Positions 23,550-31,487 of a stretch of DNA of 48,271 nt are shown here, one piece after another. The notes beneath the pieces were generated by a model, which saw nothing but the letters and a program-made list of their open reading frames with translations, was not told the DNA's origin and did no database searches. Source of the DNA: an uncultured Eubacterium sp. (GTDB taxonomy: Bacteria; Bacillota; Clostridia; Lachnospirales; Lachnospiraceae); the NCBI GenBank assembly GCA_910584595.1, contig CAJUBQ010000031.1, forward strand, positions 1 to 48,271, written 5' to 3'. A program made the translations under genes and the position numbers. Numbering within the stretch: position 1 is the first letter of the stretch; every line of letters starts with the position of its first letter.

Positions 23550-24392
23550 ATGCGAAGCATGAAAAAGAAATTTTATATTGCGCTGTTAACGCTGTTATTG
23601 GCTGTTGTTTCAATCTGTCCGGTATTTGCAGCAAAGGCTGCTGTGCCAAGGCTGACAGATCAGGCAGACCTGCTTTCAGACGATGAGGAAACAGAGCTTT
23701 TACATAAACTGGATGAAATCAGTGAAAGGCAGCAGTCGGATATTGTAGTAGTGACGAGGAAATCGTTAAAAGGTAAATCCGCCATGGAATATGCTGACGA
23801 TTATTATGACAATAACGGTTACGGCTTTGGAGATGGCAAAGACGGGATACTGTTTCTTATAAGTATGGAAGAAAGAGACTGGCATATATCAACGAAAGGA
23901 TTTGGGATTACGGCGGTTACGGATGCGGGGCTGGAATATATGTCGGAACAGTTCATAGACGATCTGAAGGAAGGCGAATATGCGGCAGCATTTACAAAGT
24001 TTGCAGAATTATGCGATGATTATTTAACGCAGGCTCACACAGGTACGCCGTATGACATCGACCATCTTCCAAGGGAACCGTTTGCGTTTGTTGGAATGCT
24101 TATCCTGACGCTTGGCATCGGATTTTTGGTTTCACTGATAGCAACAGGAATAATGAGAAGAAAGTTAAAGTCGGTGTACAGTCAGTCGGCGGCTGACAGT
24201 TATGTGAAAAAGGGCAGTTTGAAGCTGACAAAAGAGAGTGAATTGTTTCTGTATCGGCACATTGACCGAACAGAGAAACCGAAAGAGAATGACAGTTCGG
24301 ACAATGCAAGCCGCGTCAGCTATTCAGGCGGTTCCAGCACACACACGTCTTCTTCCGGTGCAACGCATGGAGGTGGCGGAGGAAAATTTTAG
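23550..24392 (+). CDS. ydjH: TPM-domain membrane protein (YgcG/YdjH-like)
   Basis: A 280-residue protein. A cleavable signal peptide (about 1-29, ending PVFAAKA) leads to a TPM domain outside the membrane (about 34-160; LTDQADLLSDDEETELL, QSDIVVVTRKSLKG, GYGFGDGKDGILFLIS). A membrane helix follows at about 177-200, then a Ser/Gly/His-rich tail ending GGGGGKF. TPM proteins act in membrane-protein quality control and stress. TAGGAGGA precedes the ATG at 23550. It closes a three-gene operon that lacks the pspA seen in Bacillus. Confidence 0.85.
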   Translation: MRSMKKKFYIALLTLLLAVVSICPVFAAKAAVPRLTDQADLLSDDEETELLHKLDEISERQQSDIVVVTRKSLKGKSAMEYADDYYDNNGYGFGDGKDGILFLISMEERDWHISTKGFGITAVTDAGLEYMSEQFIDDLKEGEYAAAFTKFAELCDDYLTQAHTGTPYDIDHLPREPFAFVGMLILTLGIGFLVSLIATGIMRRKLKSVYSQSAADSYVKKGSLKLTKESELFLYRHIDRTEKPKENDSSDNASRVSYSGGSSTHTSSSGATHGGGGGKF

Positions 24393-24401
24393 AAAAAAAG
24401 G

Positions 24402-24446
24402 AAAAATCGCTGTATCCCTTGTATTTACTGGGTTGCAGCGATTTTT
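24402..24446 (+). terminator. Terminator of the ydj-type operon
   Basis: AAAAATCGCTG (24402-24412) is the exact complement of CAGCGATTTTT (24436-24446). Confidence 0.8.
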
Positions 24447-24554
24447 TCCGTTGTCACGAGGTGTAGTAATACAAAGATGACTATCATATATACGGACATC
24501 AATAATTGTTTATTCTAAAGCATTTTTCAAACACGCTCCAGAGCGGAATGGGAA

Positions 24555-25625
24555 TCAGCCTTCGGTTGATTCCCTGTATATGAGATTTGTTTCCGTATGC
24601 ATGGTACGGAAGTTTAAAGACGGTTCCCGTATGCGTGATACTAAAAGCTGGACGGCGGAATATCCCATGATCTGACTGTGAATATGAATGGTGGTCAGGG
24701 AAGGCGTTATGATTTTAGATTCCGGCGAATCGTCAAATCCGCACAGATATACGTCTTCCGGGATACTGTATCCAAGTTTTTTTAATGCCTGCATCGCATC
24801 AATAGCAACAAAATCGTTCGCACAGATAAATACATCTGGCAGAGATGGAATGTTTTTGATGCAGAATTCCAGATATTCCTTATAGTCTTTGCAGGATGAA
24901 CGGGTCATAGATTCTTTATTTTTTAAAATGCAGTATTCTTCCGGACACGAAAGACCATAAAAATGCGCGGCGTTTCGGTAAGCGGCATATCGTTCATAAA
25001 ACGACTGGCAGTGCAGGTATTCTCCGATAAATCCTATTTTCTTTTTTTCTCTGCGAACCATTTCATGTACAAACTGATAAATGCCGGTCTGGTTATCCAT
25101 ATACAGGCAGTCTGCTTCCGGCGGCCCGTCCGGGCAGACGACAGGAGAGTCTATAAAAAGAACGGGCAGACCAAGCTCGCATACCATACGGCTGTATGCG
25201 GGGTCGAATAATTCTATGCAGACAATTCCTGCTGCCCGTTCTTTGGAAAAGGAATTTGGAAGGCGCAGACTATGGAGTTCTTCTGCAAGAATCCGGTGCA
25301 TGGAAAGACTGTAGCCAAATTCGGAAAGTTCACTGTGAAACTTATCCAGCATGGTGGAAGAAAAATGTGAATTTCCAAGAAAGCTGGTCGTAAGCAGTGC
25401 GATTTCATTTGCATCTGTGTTTGCTGAAAGTGAAAGAGCTGGCTTTGCAGAGTTTTCAAGTGTGATATAAGAGAACTGCTTATAGCCCATTTCCATTGCT
25501 TTTTTCAGTACTTTATCCCTGGTTGCATCGGCAAGGATGCCGGTATTGTTAATTGCTTTTGAAACGGTATTGCGTGAAATGCCGAGCGCATCTGCAATAT
25601 CCTGTATGGTAACTCTTGCAGCCAT
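24555..25625 (-). CDS. LacI-family transcriptional regulator
   Basis: A 356-residue repressor. The N-terminal HTH (VTIQDIADALGISRNTVSKA, about residues 4-24) and hinge are followed by a periplasmic-binding-protein-like effector domain (CGFDDSPESKIITPSLTTIH near the end is a family hallmark). The start at 25625 follows AAGGAG. It has its own perfect consensus promoter. The nearest sugar genes are the fructan/sucrose ABC transporter and GH32 enzyme to the right. A palindrome downstream of that promoter (27555-27568) is the likely operator. The effector is probably sucrose or a fructo-oligosaccharide (inference). Confidence 0.9.
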   Translation of the reverse strand: MAARVTIQDIADALGISRNTVSKAINNTGILADATRDKVLKKAMEMGYKQFSYITLENSAKPALSLSANTDANEIALLTTSFLGNSHFSSTMLDKFHSELSEFGYSLSMHRILAEELHSLRLPNSFSKERAAGIVCIELFDPAYSRMVCELGLPVLFIDSPVVCPDGPPEADCLYMDNQTGIYQFVHEMVRREKKKIGFIGEYLHCQSFYERYAAYRNAAHFYGLSCPEEYCILKNKESMTRSSCKDYKEYLEFCIKNIPSLPDVFICANDFVAIDAMQALKKLGYSIPEDVYLCGFDDSPESKIITPSLTTIHIHSQIMGYSAVQLLVSRIREPSLNFRTMHTETNLIYRESTEG

Positions 25626-25659
25626 AATTTCTCCTTGATCTTTTATAATTGCTGGTTCT

Positions 25660-25688
25660 ATTATAGTGGACAAAAAATAAGTTGTCAA
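25660..25688 (-). promoter_or_regulatory. Consensus promoter of the LacI regulator
   Basis: On the minus strand, TTGACA (25683-25688), exactly 17 bases, then TATAAT (25660-25665): a full sigma-A consensus. Confidence 0.85.
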
Positions 25689-25727
25689 ATGTAAAAAACA
25701 AAAATATGACAGGATAAATGAACAGCA

Positions 25728-25759
25728 GTAACAGTCTCATAGGTTATCTGAACTGTTAC
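25728..25759. repeat. Palindromic intergenic repeat, copy 2
   Basis: GTAACAG...AACTGTTAC hairpin; GGTTATCTGAACTGTTACG (25742-25760) is identical to copy 1. It lies between the LacI gene and the gene ending at 25866. Confidence 0.6.
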
Positions 25760-25865
25760 GTTATTTTATATTGTTTTTGTAGCTATTTTGAAGGTTTGTT
25801 GTCAATCCGTTACTGTTATGATGCAAAAGGTGTATTGCAGATGCATCATTGCTGTATGAATATGT

Positions 25866-26606
25866 TCAGCTGTAAAGATATTGCAAAAATTCTATCACAG
25901 CATCCTTATGCAGTGTATTTTTTAGAATGCCCAGATACACAGTGTCGCGGAATCCCGCTTTTTGGATAACAGGGGAACCAGACAGATCAATTCCCATAAC
26001 ATGTGTTTCTGTTTCTGCGTCATATATGGCTGTTTCATCAAAATACAGGTCTAAGGAGTTATCCTTCAAAATAACCGTGTTTTCTGCGAAGTACGGTTTC
26101 AGCGTTTCATACAAAGGCGTATGTTCGGAAAAAAAGCAGTCCATCTCGTACAGGTATCCATTTTGTGAAAAAGCGTCAAACGCTTCCTGATCCATAAGTG
26201 CAACATCCATCTGCCTGGCATCGATGGCTGCGAGGATTTTCATGCGGGACGCATAGGTATACGCATGATAAGCGCTATTCATATCTTCTGTCAGATACAG
26301 TCCGGTATAAAGCTGGCAGTTGTTTTTGGAAGAATCGATATCGATCGATTTTAAAAAGGCATCTGTCAGATTCTGCCTGAGTTCTTCTCCGGCGGTAACA
26401 TTTATAAGCGCTGTATACAGTATGGTATTTTTTTGTGTCATATGGCCGTAAATGCTGTAAGCCGCAACTGATACGGCAATGCATAAGACAGCTAACGGAA
26501 GTTTATAGTAATCCCAAAGAAACTGTAATTTTTGCTTTCCGTGAAGGCGGCGCAGGTTTTTCAGGGCGCCTGCGCCGGATATTCCGGTATGGTAAGCTGG
26601 CAGCAT
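25866..26606 (-). CDS. Hypothetical single-pass membrane protein next to YesL
   Basis: A 246-residue protein of unrecognised family. A basic N-terminus (KNLRRLHGKQKLQFLWDYYK) precedes one membrane helix at about 36-55. A roughly 190-residue extracytoplasmic domain follows. The domain looks loosely like part of a solute-binding fold (ILAAIDARQMDVALMDQEAF; ending in KDAVIEFLQYLYS). GAGGAGG lies before the ATG. It follows the yesL-like gene by 21 bases on the same strand, so the two probably form an operon and may act together at the membrane. Function not assignable. Confidence 0.7.
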   Translation of the reverse strand: MLPAYHTGISGAGALKNLRRLHGKQKLQFLWDYYKLPLAVLCIAVSVAAYSIYGHMTQKNTILYTALINVTAGEELRQNLTDAFLKSIDIDSSKNNCQLYTGLYLTEDMNSAYHAYTYASRMKILAAIDARQMDVALMDQEAFDAFSQNGYLYEMDCFFSEHTPLYETLKPYFAENTVILKDNSLDLYFDETAIYDAETETHVMGIDLSGSPVIQKAGFRDTVYLGILKNTLHKDAVIEFLQYLYS

Positions 26607-26627
26607 AACAATCCTCCTCGATTCTGA

Positions 26628-27269
26628 TTATATCTGTATGGGCGGTTCTTCCCGGATATTTTGCTGTTCGCATAGCTTAAGAATATTGGACAGCAGGTAA
26701 GAGCATAACAGGGCGCACAGTCCTTCTCCGAATAGAATGGCCGGGGTAAATACACGGATAATGACGAGCGCCATTAAAAAATAGATGGCGCTCATCAGCG
26801 CGGTACAGAATATAAACCGCATACCGAGCAAAATGGAGTTTTTGAACATTGCCGTAACGGTGTTGTCAAATCTGGCCAGCAGCGGAAAAATATACATCAG
26901 TATGATGAAATAAGCTGCAAGCGCGACAAGAAAGACAGCAGCCGCGATTGTCCAGAATACATTTTCGAACCGCATATGGTAAAATACATAGCCGTCAAAT
27001 GCAAGCACAGCGCCAAGTCCGCACAGGATCAGCCAGATTTTGGTGGCTGGTTTAAAATTTTGGCGAAAGGCACGTAAAAATTCTTTTGTAACAGCTCCTT
27101 CTTCATTTTTAGCCATTTTAAGCGTTACATAAAACAGCGCTGTTGTGGAAGCGCCCGCAGTTACAACTGGCAGGCAGCATACAAACCACAGGATGTTCAG
27201 GTAAACGCTGCAGGCAATTTTGGTAATAAAACGCATGAGTGGGCTGTCTGGGTTTATGAATTGGTTCAT
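26628..27269 (-). CDS. YesL family (DUF624) membrane protein
   Basis: A 213-residue protein with five predicted membrane helices. It starts MNQFINPDSPLMRFITKIAC, then LNILWFVCCLPVVTAGASTTA, the hallmark of the YesL/DUF624 family. These proteins are regularly encoded beside LplB/LplC-type sugar permeases in Firmicutes, but their role is not established. GGAGG precedes the ATG at 27269; the frame extends upstream to 27536 but without a ribosome site. Promoter at 27339-27367. Confidence 0.87.
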   Translation of the reverse strand: MNQFINPDSPLMRFITKIACSVYLNILWFVCCLPVVTAGASTTALFYVTLKMAKNEEGAVTKEFLRAFRQNFKPATKIWLILCGLGAVLAFDGYVFYHMRFENVFWTIAAAVFLVALAAYFIILMYIFPLLARFDNTVTAMFKNSILLGMRFIFCTALMSAIYFLMALVIIRVFTPAILFGEGLCALLCSYLLSNILKLCEQQNIREEPPIQI

Positions 27270-27338
27270 GGGTATCCTCCTTATTTTATAAAATAACAGT
27301 TTATGATGGTGAAAATGTAAAATGCTGTTCTGCTTTAT

Positions 27339-27367
27339 ATTATAATACATAATTTTGAATTGGTCAA
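27339..27367 (-). promoter_or_regulatory. Promoter of the yesL-like operon
   Basis: On the minus strand, TTGACC (27362-27367), 17 bases, TATAAT (27339-27344). The intergenic region 27270-27607 otherwise holds the divergent importer promoter and its operator. Confidence 0.75.
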
Positions 27368-27489
27368 ATGTAAAAATGGTTTTTTTATACAAATTGACTG
27401 TTTCTTGTTTTTTGCTGTATTTAAAATTGGCATTTATAATAGGTTCATAAAAAGAATGTAAAAAAAATTGTGCAAATAACAAAAATATA

Positions 27490-27518
27490 TTGACAAAACT
27501 ATAAAAAAATATTATATT
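27490..27518 (+). promoter_or_regulatory. Promoter of the sugar importer operon
   Basis: TTGACA (27490-27495), 17 bases of A/T-rich spacer, TATATT (27513-27518). Confidence 0.75.
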
Positions 27519-27554
27519 TAATTTATAAAATCCCAAACGAAATTTTACATATGC

Positions 27555-27568
27555 ACAACTTGAGTTGT
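27555..27568. promoter_or_regulatory. Candidate LacI-family operator
   Basis: ACAACT-TG-AGTTGT is an exact palindrome with a 2-base centre, about 30 bases downstream of the expected transcription start. It would act as a roadblock operator for the LacI-type protein encoded at 24555-25625 (inference). Confidence 0.5.
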
Positions 27569-27607
27569 TACATTATTGATAAGGGGTTTTAAAGAAAGGA
27601 GGAAAAT

Positions 27608-28558
27608 ATGAAAACAAATGCAACAGCGGTTTCAAAACAGAAACCGGACACAAAGCAGAACGGATTGCACAGTGTGCTCTTATATGTTACACAGCACTGG
27701 CAGCTGTATGTAATCTTTCTGCTGCCGGCACTGGCGCTTACGCTGGTGTTTAAGTACATTCCAATGGGTGGCATTTTAATCGCGTTCCAGAGGTACAATC
27801 CGATACGGGGCATACTGGGGAGCGAATGGGTTGGCTTTAAGTATTTTGAACGCTTTTTGTCTTCTCCGGATTTTCTGGCGTATCTGGGCAATACGTTAAA
27901 GCTCAGTATTTACGGCCTGCTCTGGGGGTTCCCAATGCCGATTCTTTTGGCGTTTTTACTGAACCGGATTGAGCGGACGGGACTGAAAAAGAAAATACAG
28001 CTTGTGCTGTACATGCCGAATTTTATTTCCGTCATTGTGCTGTGTGGTATTGTTCGTATTTTGCTGTCGGTGACCGGGCCGATCAATCTGCTGCTTGGCA
28101 CACAGATCAATTTTATGACGATGCCAGAGGCGTTTCGAACCATTTATATCGCAAGCGGTATCTGGCAGGGCGCCGGCTGGGCTTCCATTATGTACACGGC
28201 TGCGTTGTCGAATGCCAGTCAGGAGCTGAAAGAAGCGGCATTGATCGACGGTGCGAATATCTTCCAGCAGATCAAAGCAGTGGAATGGCCGGCGATTAAG
28301 GATATGGTTATTATTCAGTTTATTTTACAGGCTGGAAACATTATGAGCATCGGTTTTGAAAAGGCATATGCACTGCAGACAGACCTGAATATGCGCACCT
28401 CAGAGATCATTGCTACTTATGTGTATAAAAAAGGTCTTCTGGATGGGGATTACAGTTTTTCCACGGCTGTAGGCCTGTTTAATACGGTCATCAATGTCAT
28501 ACTTCTTCTGGCTGTCAATAAGATTGTCGCAAAGATGAATGATGGTAAGGGATTATAA
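27608..28558 (+). CDS. Sugar ABC transporter permease (LplB type)
   Basis: Membrane subunit of a CUT1-class importer, 316 residues and six predicted helices. WQLYVIFLLPALALTLVFKY begins helix 1. The EAA loop EAALIDGANIFQQIKAVEWP contacts the ATPase. The sequence style (FKYIPMGGILIAFQRYNP) is that of LplB/YtcP-group permeases. GAAAGGAGG precedes the ATG. It is first in an operon with a second permease, a binding lipoprotein and a GH32 enzyme. No ATPase gene is present, so a shared MsmX-like ATPase is expected. Confidence 0.92.
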   Translation: MKTNATAVSKQKPDTKQNGLHSVLLYVTQHWQLYVIFLLPALALTLVFKYIPMGGILIAFQRYNPIRGILGSEWVGFKYFERFLSSPDFLAYLGNTLKLSIYGLLWGFPMPILLAFLLNRIERTGLKKKIQLVLYMPNFISVIVLCGIVRILLSVTGPINLLLGTQINFMTMPEAFRTIYIASGIWQGAGWASIMYTAALSNASQELKEAALIDGANIFQQIKAVEWPAIKDMVIIQFILQAGNIMSIGFEKAYALQTDLNMRTSEIIATYVYKKGLLDGDYSFSTAVGLFNTVINVILLLAVNKIVAKMNDGKGL

Positions 28559-28569
28559 GGAGGAGCAGA

Positions 28570-29466
28570 ATGAAAAAGAAAAAATTTTCCAGGTATTCCA
28601 TGCAGGATAAAATACTGCTGATTACCGGCTATATTCTGCTCGGACTGTTTGTTGTAGCGATTATTATACCAATGGTATATATCGTGGTTGCTTCCTTTAT
28701 GGACCCGATTACCTTGCAGAATAAAGGAATCACATTTGATTTTGAAAAATGGACGCTGACGGCATACCAAAGAGTCATGTCTAACAAACAGATCTGGGTC
28801 GGATTTAAAAATGCAGTTATTTATTCGCTTGTATTTACGGCAGTTTCGGTATTTATTACGCTGCTTGCCGCATATCCGATGTCCAGGGCAGATTTCAAGG
28901 GCAAGGGTATTTTCAATGCGATTTTTGTTATCACAATGTTTTTTGGCGGCGGCTTAATACCTACCTATTTGTTAATCAGTAACCTTGGCCTTTTAAACAG
29001 TATGTGGGCGCTGATCCTTCCTGGCGCATTCAGTGTATGGAATATGATTATTGCACGTACGTATTACCAGGGGATTCCGGGCGAACTCCAGGAAGCGGCG
29101 TCTGTGGACGGGGCGAATGAAGTGGTGTTTTTCTTTAAAATACTGATTCCGGTCTGCACACCGGTCATTGCGGTTCTGGCGCTGTGGCAGTTTGTCGGTA
29201 TGTGGAACAGTTATTTTGATGCTATGATTTATTTAAACGATGCGGCGAAACAGCCGCTGCAGCTTGTCCTGCGTTCGATATTGATTCAGAATCAGCCGGA
29301 ATCCGGAATGATTTCGGATATGCAGAGTACGGCTGAAAGAGCGCAGCTTGCGGAGCTGTTAAAATATGCAACGATTATCATATCCAGCCTGCCGCTGTTA
29401 GTTATGTATCCGTTTTTCCAGAAGTATTTTGACGCGGGCATTATGGCAGGCTCTGTAAAAGGCTGA
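28570..29466 (+). CDS. Sugar ABC transporter permease (LplC type)
   Basis: The partner permease, 298 residues and six predicted helices. The EAA loop reads EAASVDGANEVVFFFKILIP. The C-terminus PFFQKYFDAGIMAGSVKG is typical of LplC/YtcP-type proteins. It starts 11 bases after the first permease with AAGGAGG upstream. With it, it forms the channel for an oligosaccharide, probably sucrose or a fructo-oligosaccharide given the downstream GH32. Confidence 0.92.
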   Translation: MKKKKFSRYSMQDKILLITGYILLGLFVVAIIIPMVYIVVASFMDPITLQNKGITFDFEKWTLTAYQRVMSNKQIWVGFKNAVIYSLVFTAVSVFITLLAAYPMSRADFKGKGIFNAIFVITMFFGGGLIPTYLLISNLGLLNSMWALILPGAFSVWNMIIARTYYQGIPGELQEAASVDGANEVVFFFKILIPVCTPVIAVLALWQFVGMWNSYFDAMIYLNDAAKQPLQLVLRSILIQNQPESGMISDMQSTAERAQLAELLKYATIIISSLPLLVMYPFFQKYFDAGIMAGSVKG

Positions 29467-29471
29467 TGGCA

Positions 29472-29497
29472 ACAGTTCCATGAGTGATCTGAACTGT
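29472..29497. repeat. Palindromic intergenic repeat, copy 3 (diverged)
   Basis: ACAGTTC (29472-29478) and GAACTGT (29491-29497) with a 12-base loop containing TGATCT. It lies between the second permease and the binding-protein gene and resembles copies 1 and 2. Confidence 0.45.
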
Positions 29498-29569
29498 GAT
29501 AGCTGATTGTTAATTTTGCCGGAAAACCGGCAATATGTTTGACTATAAAAAAGAAAAGGAGACAGCGCT

Positions 29570-31309
29570 ATGAAAAATCGTACCATCATGAAACGCATAC
29601 TTGCTGCATCACTTGCGGCAGTTGTAGCATCAACCGCAGCAGGCTGTGGAAATAAGGGAGGAGGTAAAAATCTGAATACAGGTGAAGTGCAGGAAAAAGA
29701 CCTGTCCGAACTGGAATTTCCACTGAAAGAAAAAGCGACGCTGACGGGAATGATAAGTTATCCGGCCAATACAGAATCCAATCCGAACAATCGGACTATT
29801 TTTAAAAGGCTGCAGGAAAAAACAAATGTAGAAATCGAATGGACAGCGATTCAGGGGGATCAGTGGGGAGATAAGATTTCTCTGGCGATGGCAAATGTGG
29901 ATACGCTGACCGACTTTGTATTTACGGCAGGATTTGGAGACAGCGATCTGTTAAAATATGCTGACCAGGGGATTATTATACCGTTGGAAGGCTATATTGA
30001 TAAATATATGCCAAACTTAAAAGCCGTATTCGATAAATATCCTGATTACAAAAAAATGAGTGCGGCGACAGATGGCCATATCTGGGCGTTTCCGTGGATT
30101 GAACAGCTCGGCGCCGAAAAGACAGCGATCCAGACGGTAGGAAATATGAGCTTTATTAATAAAAAATGGCTGGATTTTCTGGGGCTTGAAATTCCTCAGA
30201 CAGTAGAAGAATTTGAAAAAACACTGATTGCCTTCCGGGATAATGGGGCAAAGCTGCAGGCGGAGTTCGGTATTGATGGCAGCATAATTCCGATGTCCTG
30301 TATTGTAAATGACGGCGATCAGGACTGCGGCATTCTGATTAACGGATTCGGCGAAGGCTATGGAGATATGGACAAGGGCAGACATATTGCGGTAACAGAC
30401 GATCTGAAAGTGATCTGCGCGGCAACGCAGCAAGGATATAAGGACGGAATCGCGTGGCTGCATTCCCTGTATGAGCAGAACCTGATCGATCCGGAAGCGT
30501 TTACGCAGGAATGGTCTACTTATGTGTCAAAAGGAAAATCAGGGCGTTACGGTGTATGTTTCAGCTGGGATGTTGCAAATATTGACAACCTAAACGACTG
30601 GGTGCCGCTTCCGGCGCTGACGGCTGATACAAGGAACATTACGCCGCAGAATGGTTCGTTTACAAGCGGATATGACCGCGGACGCTGTGTTGTAACAGCG
30701 GTTGCCAAAGAGCCTGCGCTTGTGTGCGCATGGATTGACCAGATGTATGATCCGTTCCAGTCGCCGCAAAATAACTGGGGCACTTACGGTGAGGATGACG
30801 ATTTTGATATTTTTGAGCTTGGCGAAAATGAAAACGGTGACCAGATGTTAAAACATGCGCCGCTTGGAGACGCATCTCCGGTAGAAGTCAGAGAGGCGGA
30901 ATCCGTAAACGGGCCGCTGGCTGTGCTGGATGAATATTATGGTGTATATGTGACCTGTCCGGATGACGCACAGTATCGGCTGGACTGGATTAAAGATTTT
31001 TACACGCCGGATATGCATACGAAATACGTATTTCCAAACGTATTTATGAGCAGGGACGATACAGAAGAATTGTCAAACATTCAGGCAGATATTGAAAAGA
31101 CGATCAATGCAAAAAAATCCGACTGGATTATGAACGGATTCACTGATGCCGACTGGGATCAATATCTGAAGGATCTGAATGCGTACAAACTGGATGATTA
31201 TCTTGCTATTTTCCAGAAATATCTGGATGATTTTTATGGCAGTGATTCCACGGGTACGGATGCAGCTACGGACGCAGGTACAGTTGCAGGGGACGATGCT
31301 GAATCGTGA
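29570..31309 (+). CDS. Sugar-binding lipoprotein (LplA type)
   Basis: Captures the sugar for the two preceding permeases. It has 579 residues, long as in LplA-like binding proteins. A lipoprotein signal ends AAGC (lipidated C26). The domain contains NRTIFKRLQEKTNVEIEWTA, WGDKISLAMANVDTLTDFVF and HIWAFPWIEQ. A Thr/Ala/Asp-rich tail (DSTGTDAATDAGTVAGDDA) closes it. AAAAGGAGA precedes the ATG. Two hairpins separate it from the GH32 gene and may make it the more abundant product. Confidence 0.9.
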   Translation: MKNRTIMKRILAASLAAVVASTAAGCGNKGGGKNLNTGEVQEKDLSELEFPLKEKATLTGMISYPANTESNPNNRTIFKRLQEKTNVEIEWTAIQGDQWGDKISLAMANVDTLTDFVFTAGFGDSDLLKYADQGIIIPLEGYIDKYMPNLKAVFDKYPDYKKMSAATDGHIWAFPWIEQLGAEKTAIQTVGNMSFINKKWLDFLGLEIPQTVEEFEKTLIAFRDNGAKLQAEFGIDGSIIPMSCIVNDGDQDCGILINGFGEGYGDMDKGRHIAVTDDLKVICAATQQGYKDGIAWLHSLYEQNLIDPEAFTQEWSTYVSKGKSGRYGVCFSWDVANIDNLNDWVPLPALTADTRNITPQNGSFTSGYDRGRCVVTAVAKEPALVCAWIDQMYDPFQSPQNNWGTYGEDDDFDIFELGENENGDQMLKHAPLGDASPVEVREAESVNGPLAVLDEYYGVYVTCPDDAQYRLDWIKDFYTPDMHTKYVFPNVFMSRDDTEELSNIQADIEKTINAKKSDWIMNGFTDADWDQYLKDLNAYKLDDYLAIFQKYLDDFYGSDSTGTDAATDAGTVAGDDAES

Positions 31310-31347
31310 TGGCAGGTTTTTAACGATACAACAGAATGATACAGAGA

Positions 31348-31370
31348 AGGCAGGATGGGGGACATCCTGC
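31348..31370 (+). terminator. Intercistronic hairpin 1
   Basis: GGCAGGAT (31348-31355) pairs with ATCCTGCC (31363-31370) around a 7-base loop. No T-run follows. It probably stabilises the 3' end of the upstream message. Confidence 0.5.
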
Positions 31371-31377
31371 CGGATCA

Positions 31378-31463
31378 GAGCTGGCGCATGCAGAACATCC
31401 AAAACCAGATTTGCTGCGGTATGATGGCATATGGCTGTTTGGGGATGGATGCGCCAGCTTTTC
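31378..31463 (+). terminator. Intercistronic stem-loop 2, attenuator-like
   Basis: AGCTGGCGCAT (31378-31388) is the exact complement of ATGCGCCAGCT (31449-31459), with a 60-base loop, followed by TTTTCT. It sits just before the GH32 ribosome binding site and may be a partial terminator. Confidence 0.5.
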
Positions 31464-31487
31464 TAAAAAATTTGGAGGTTGATAAGC

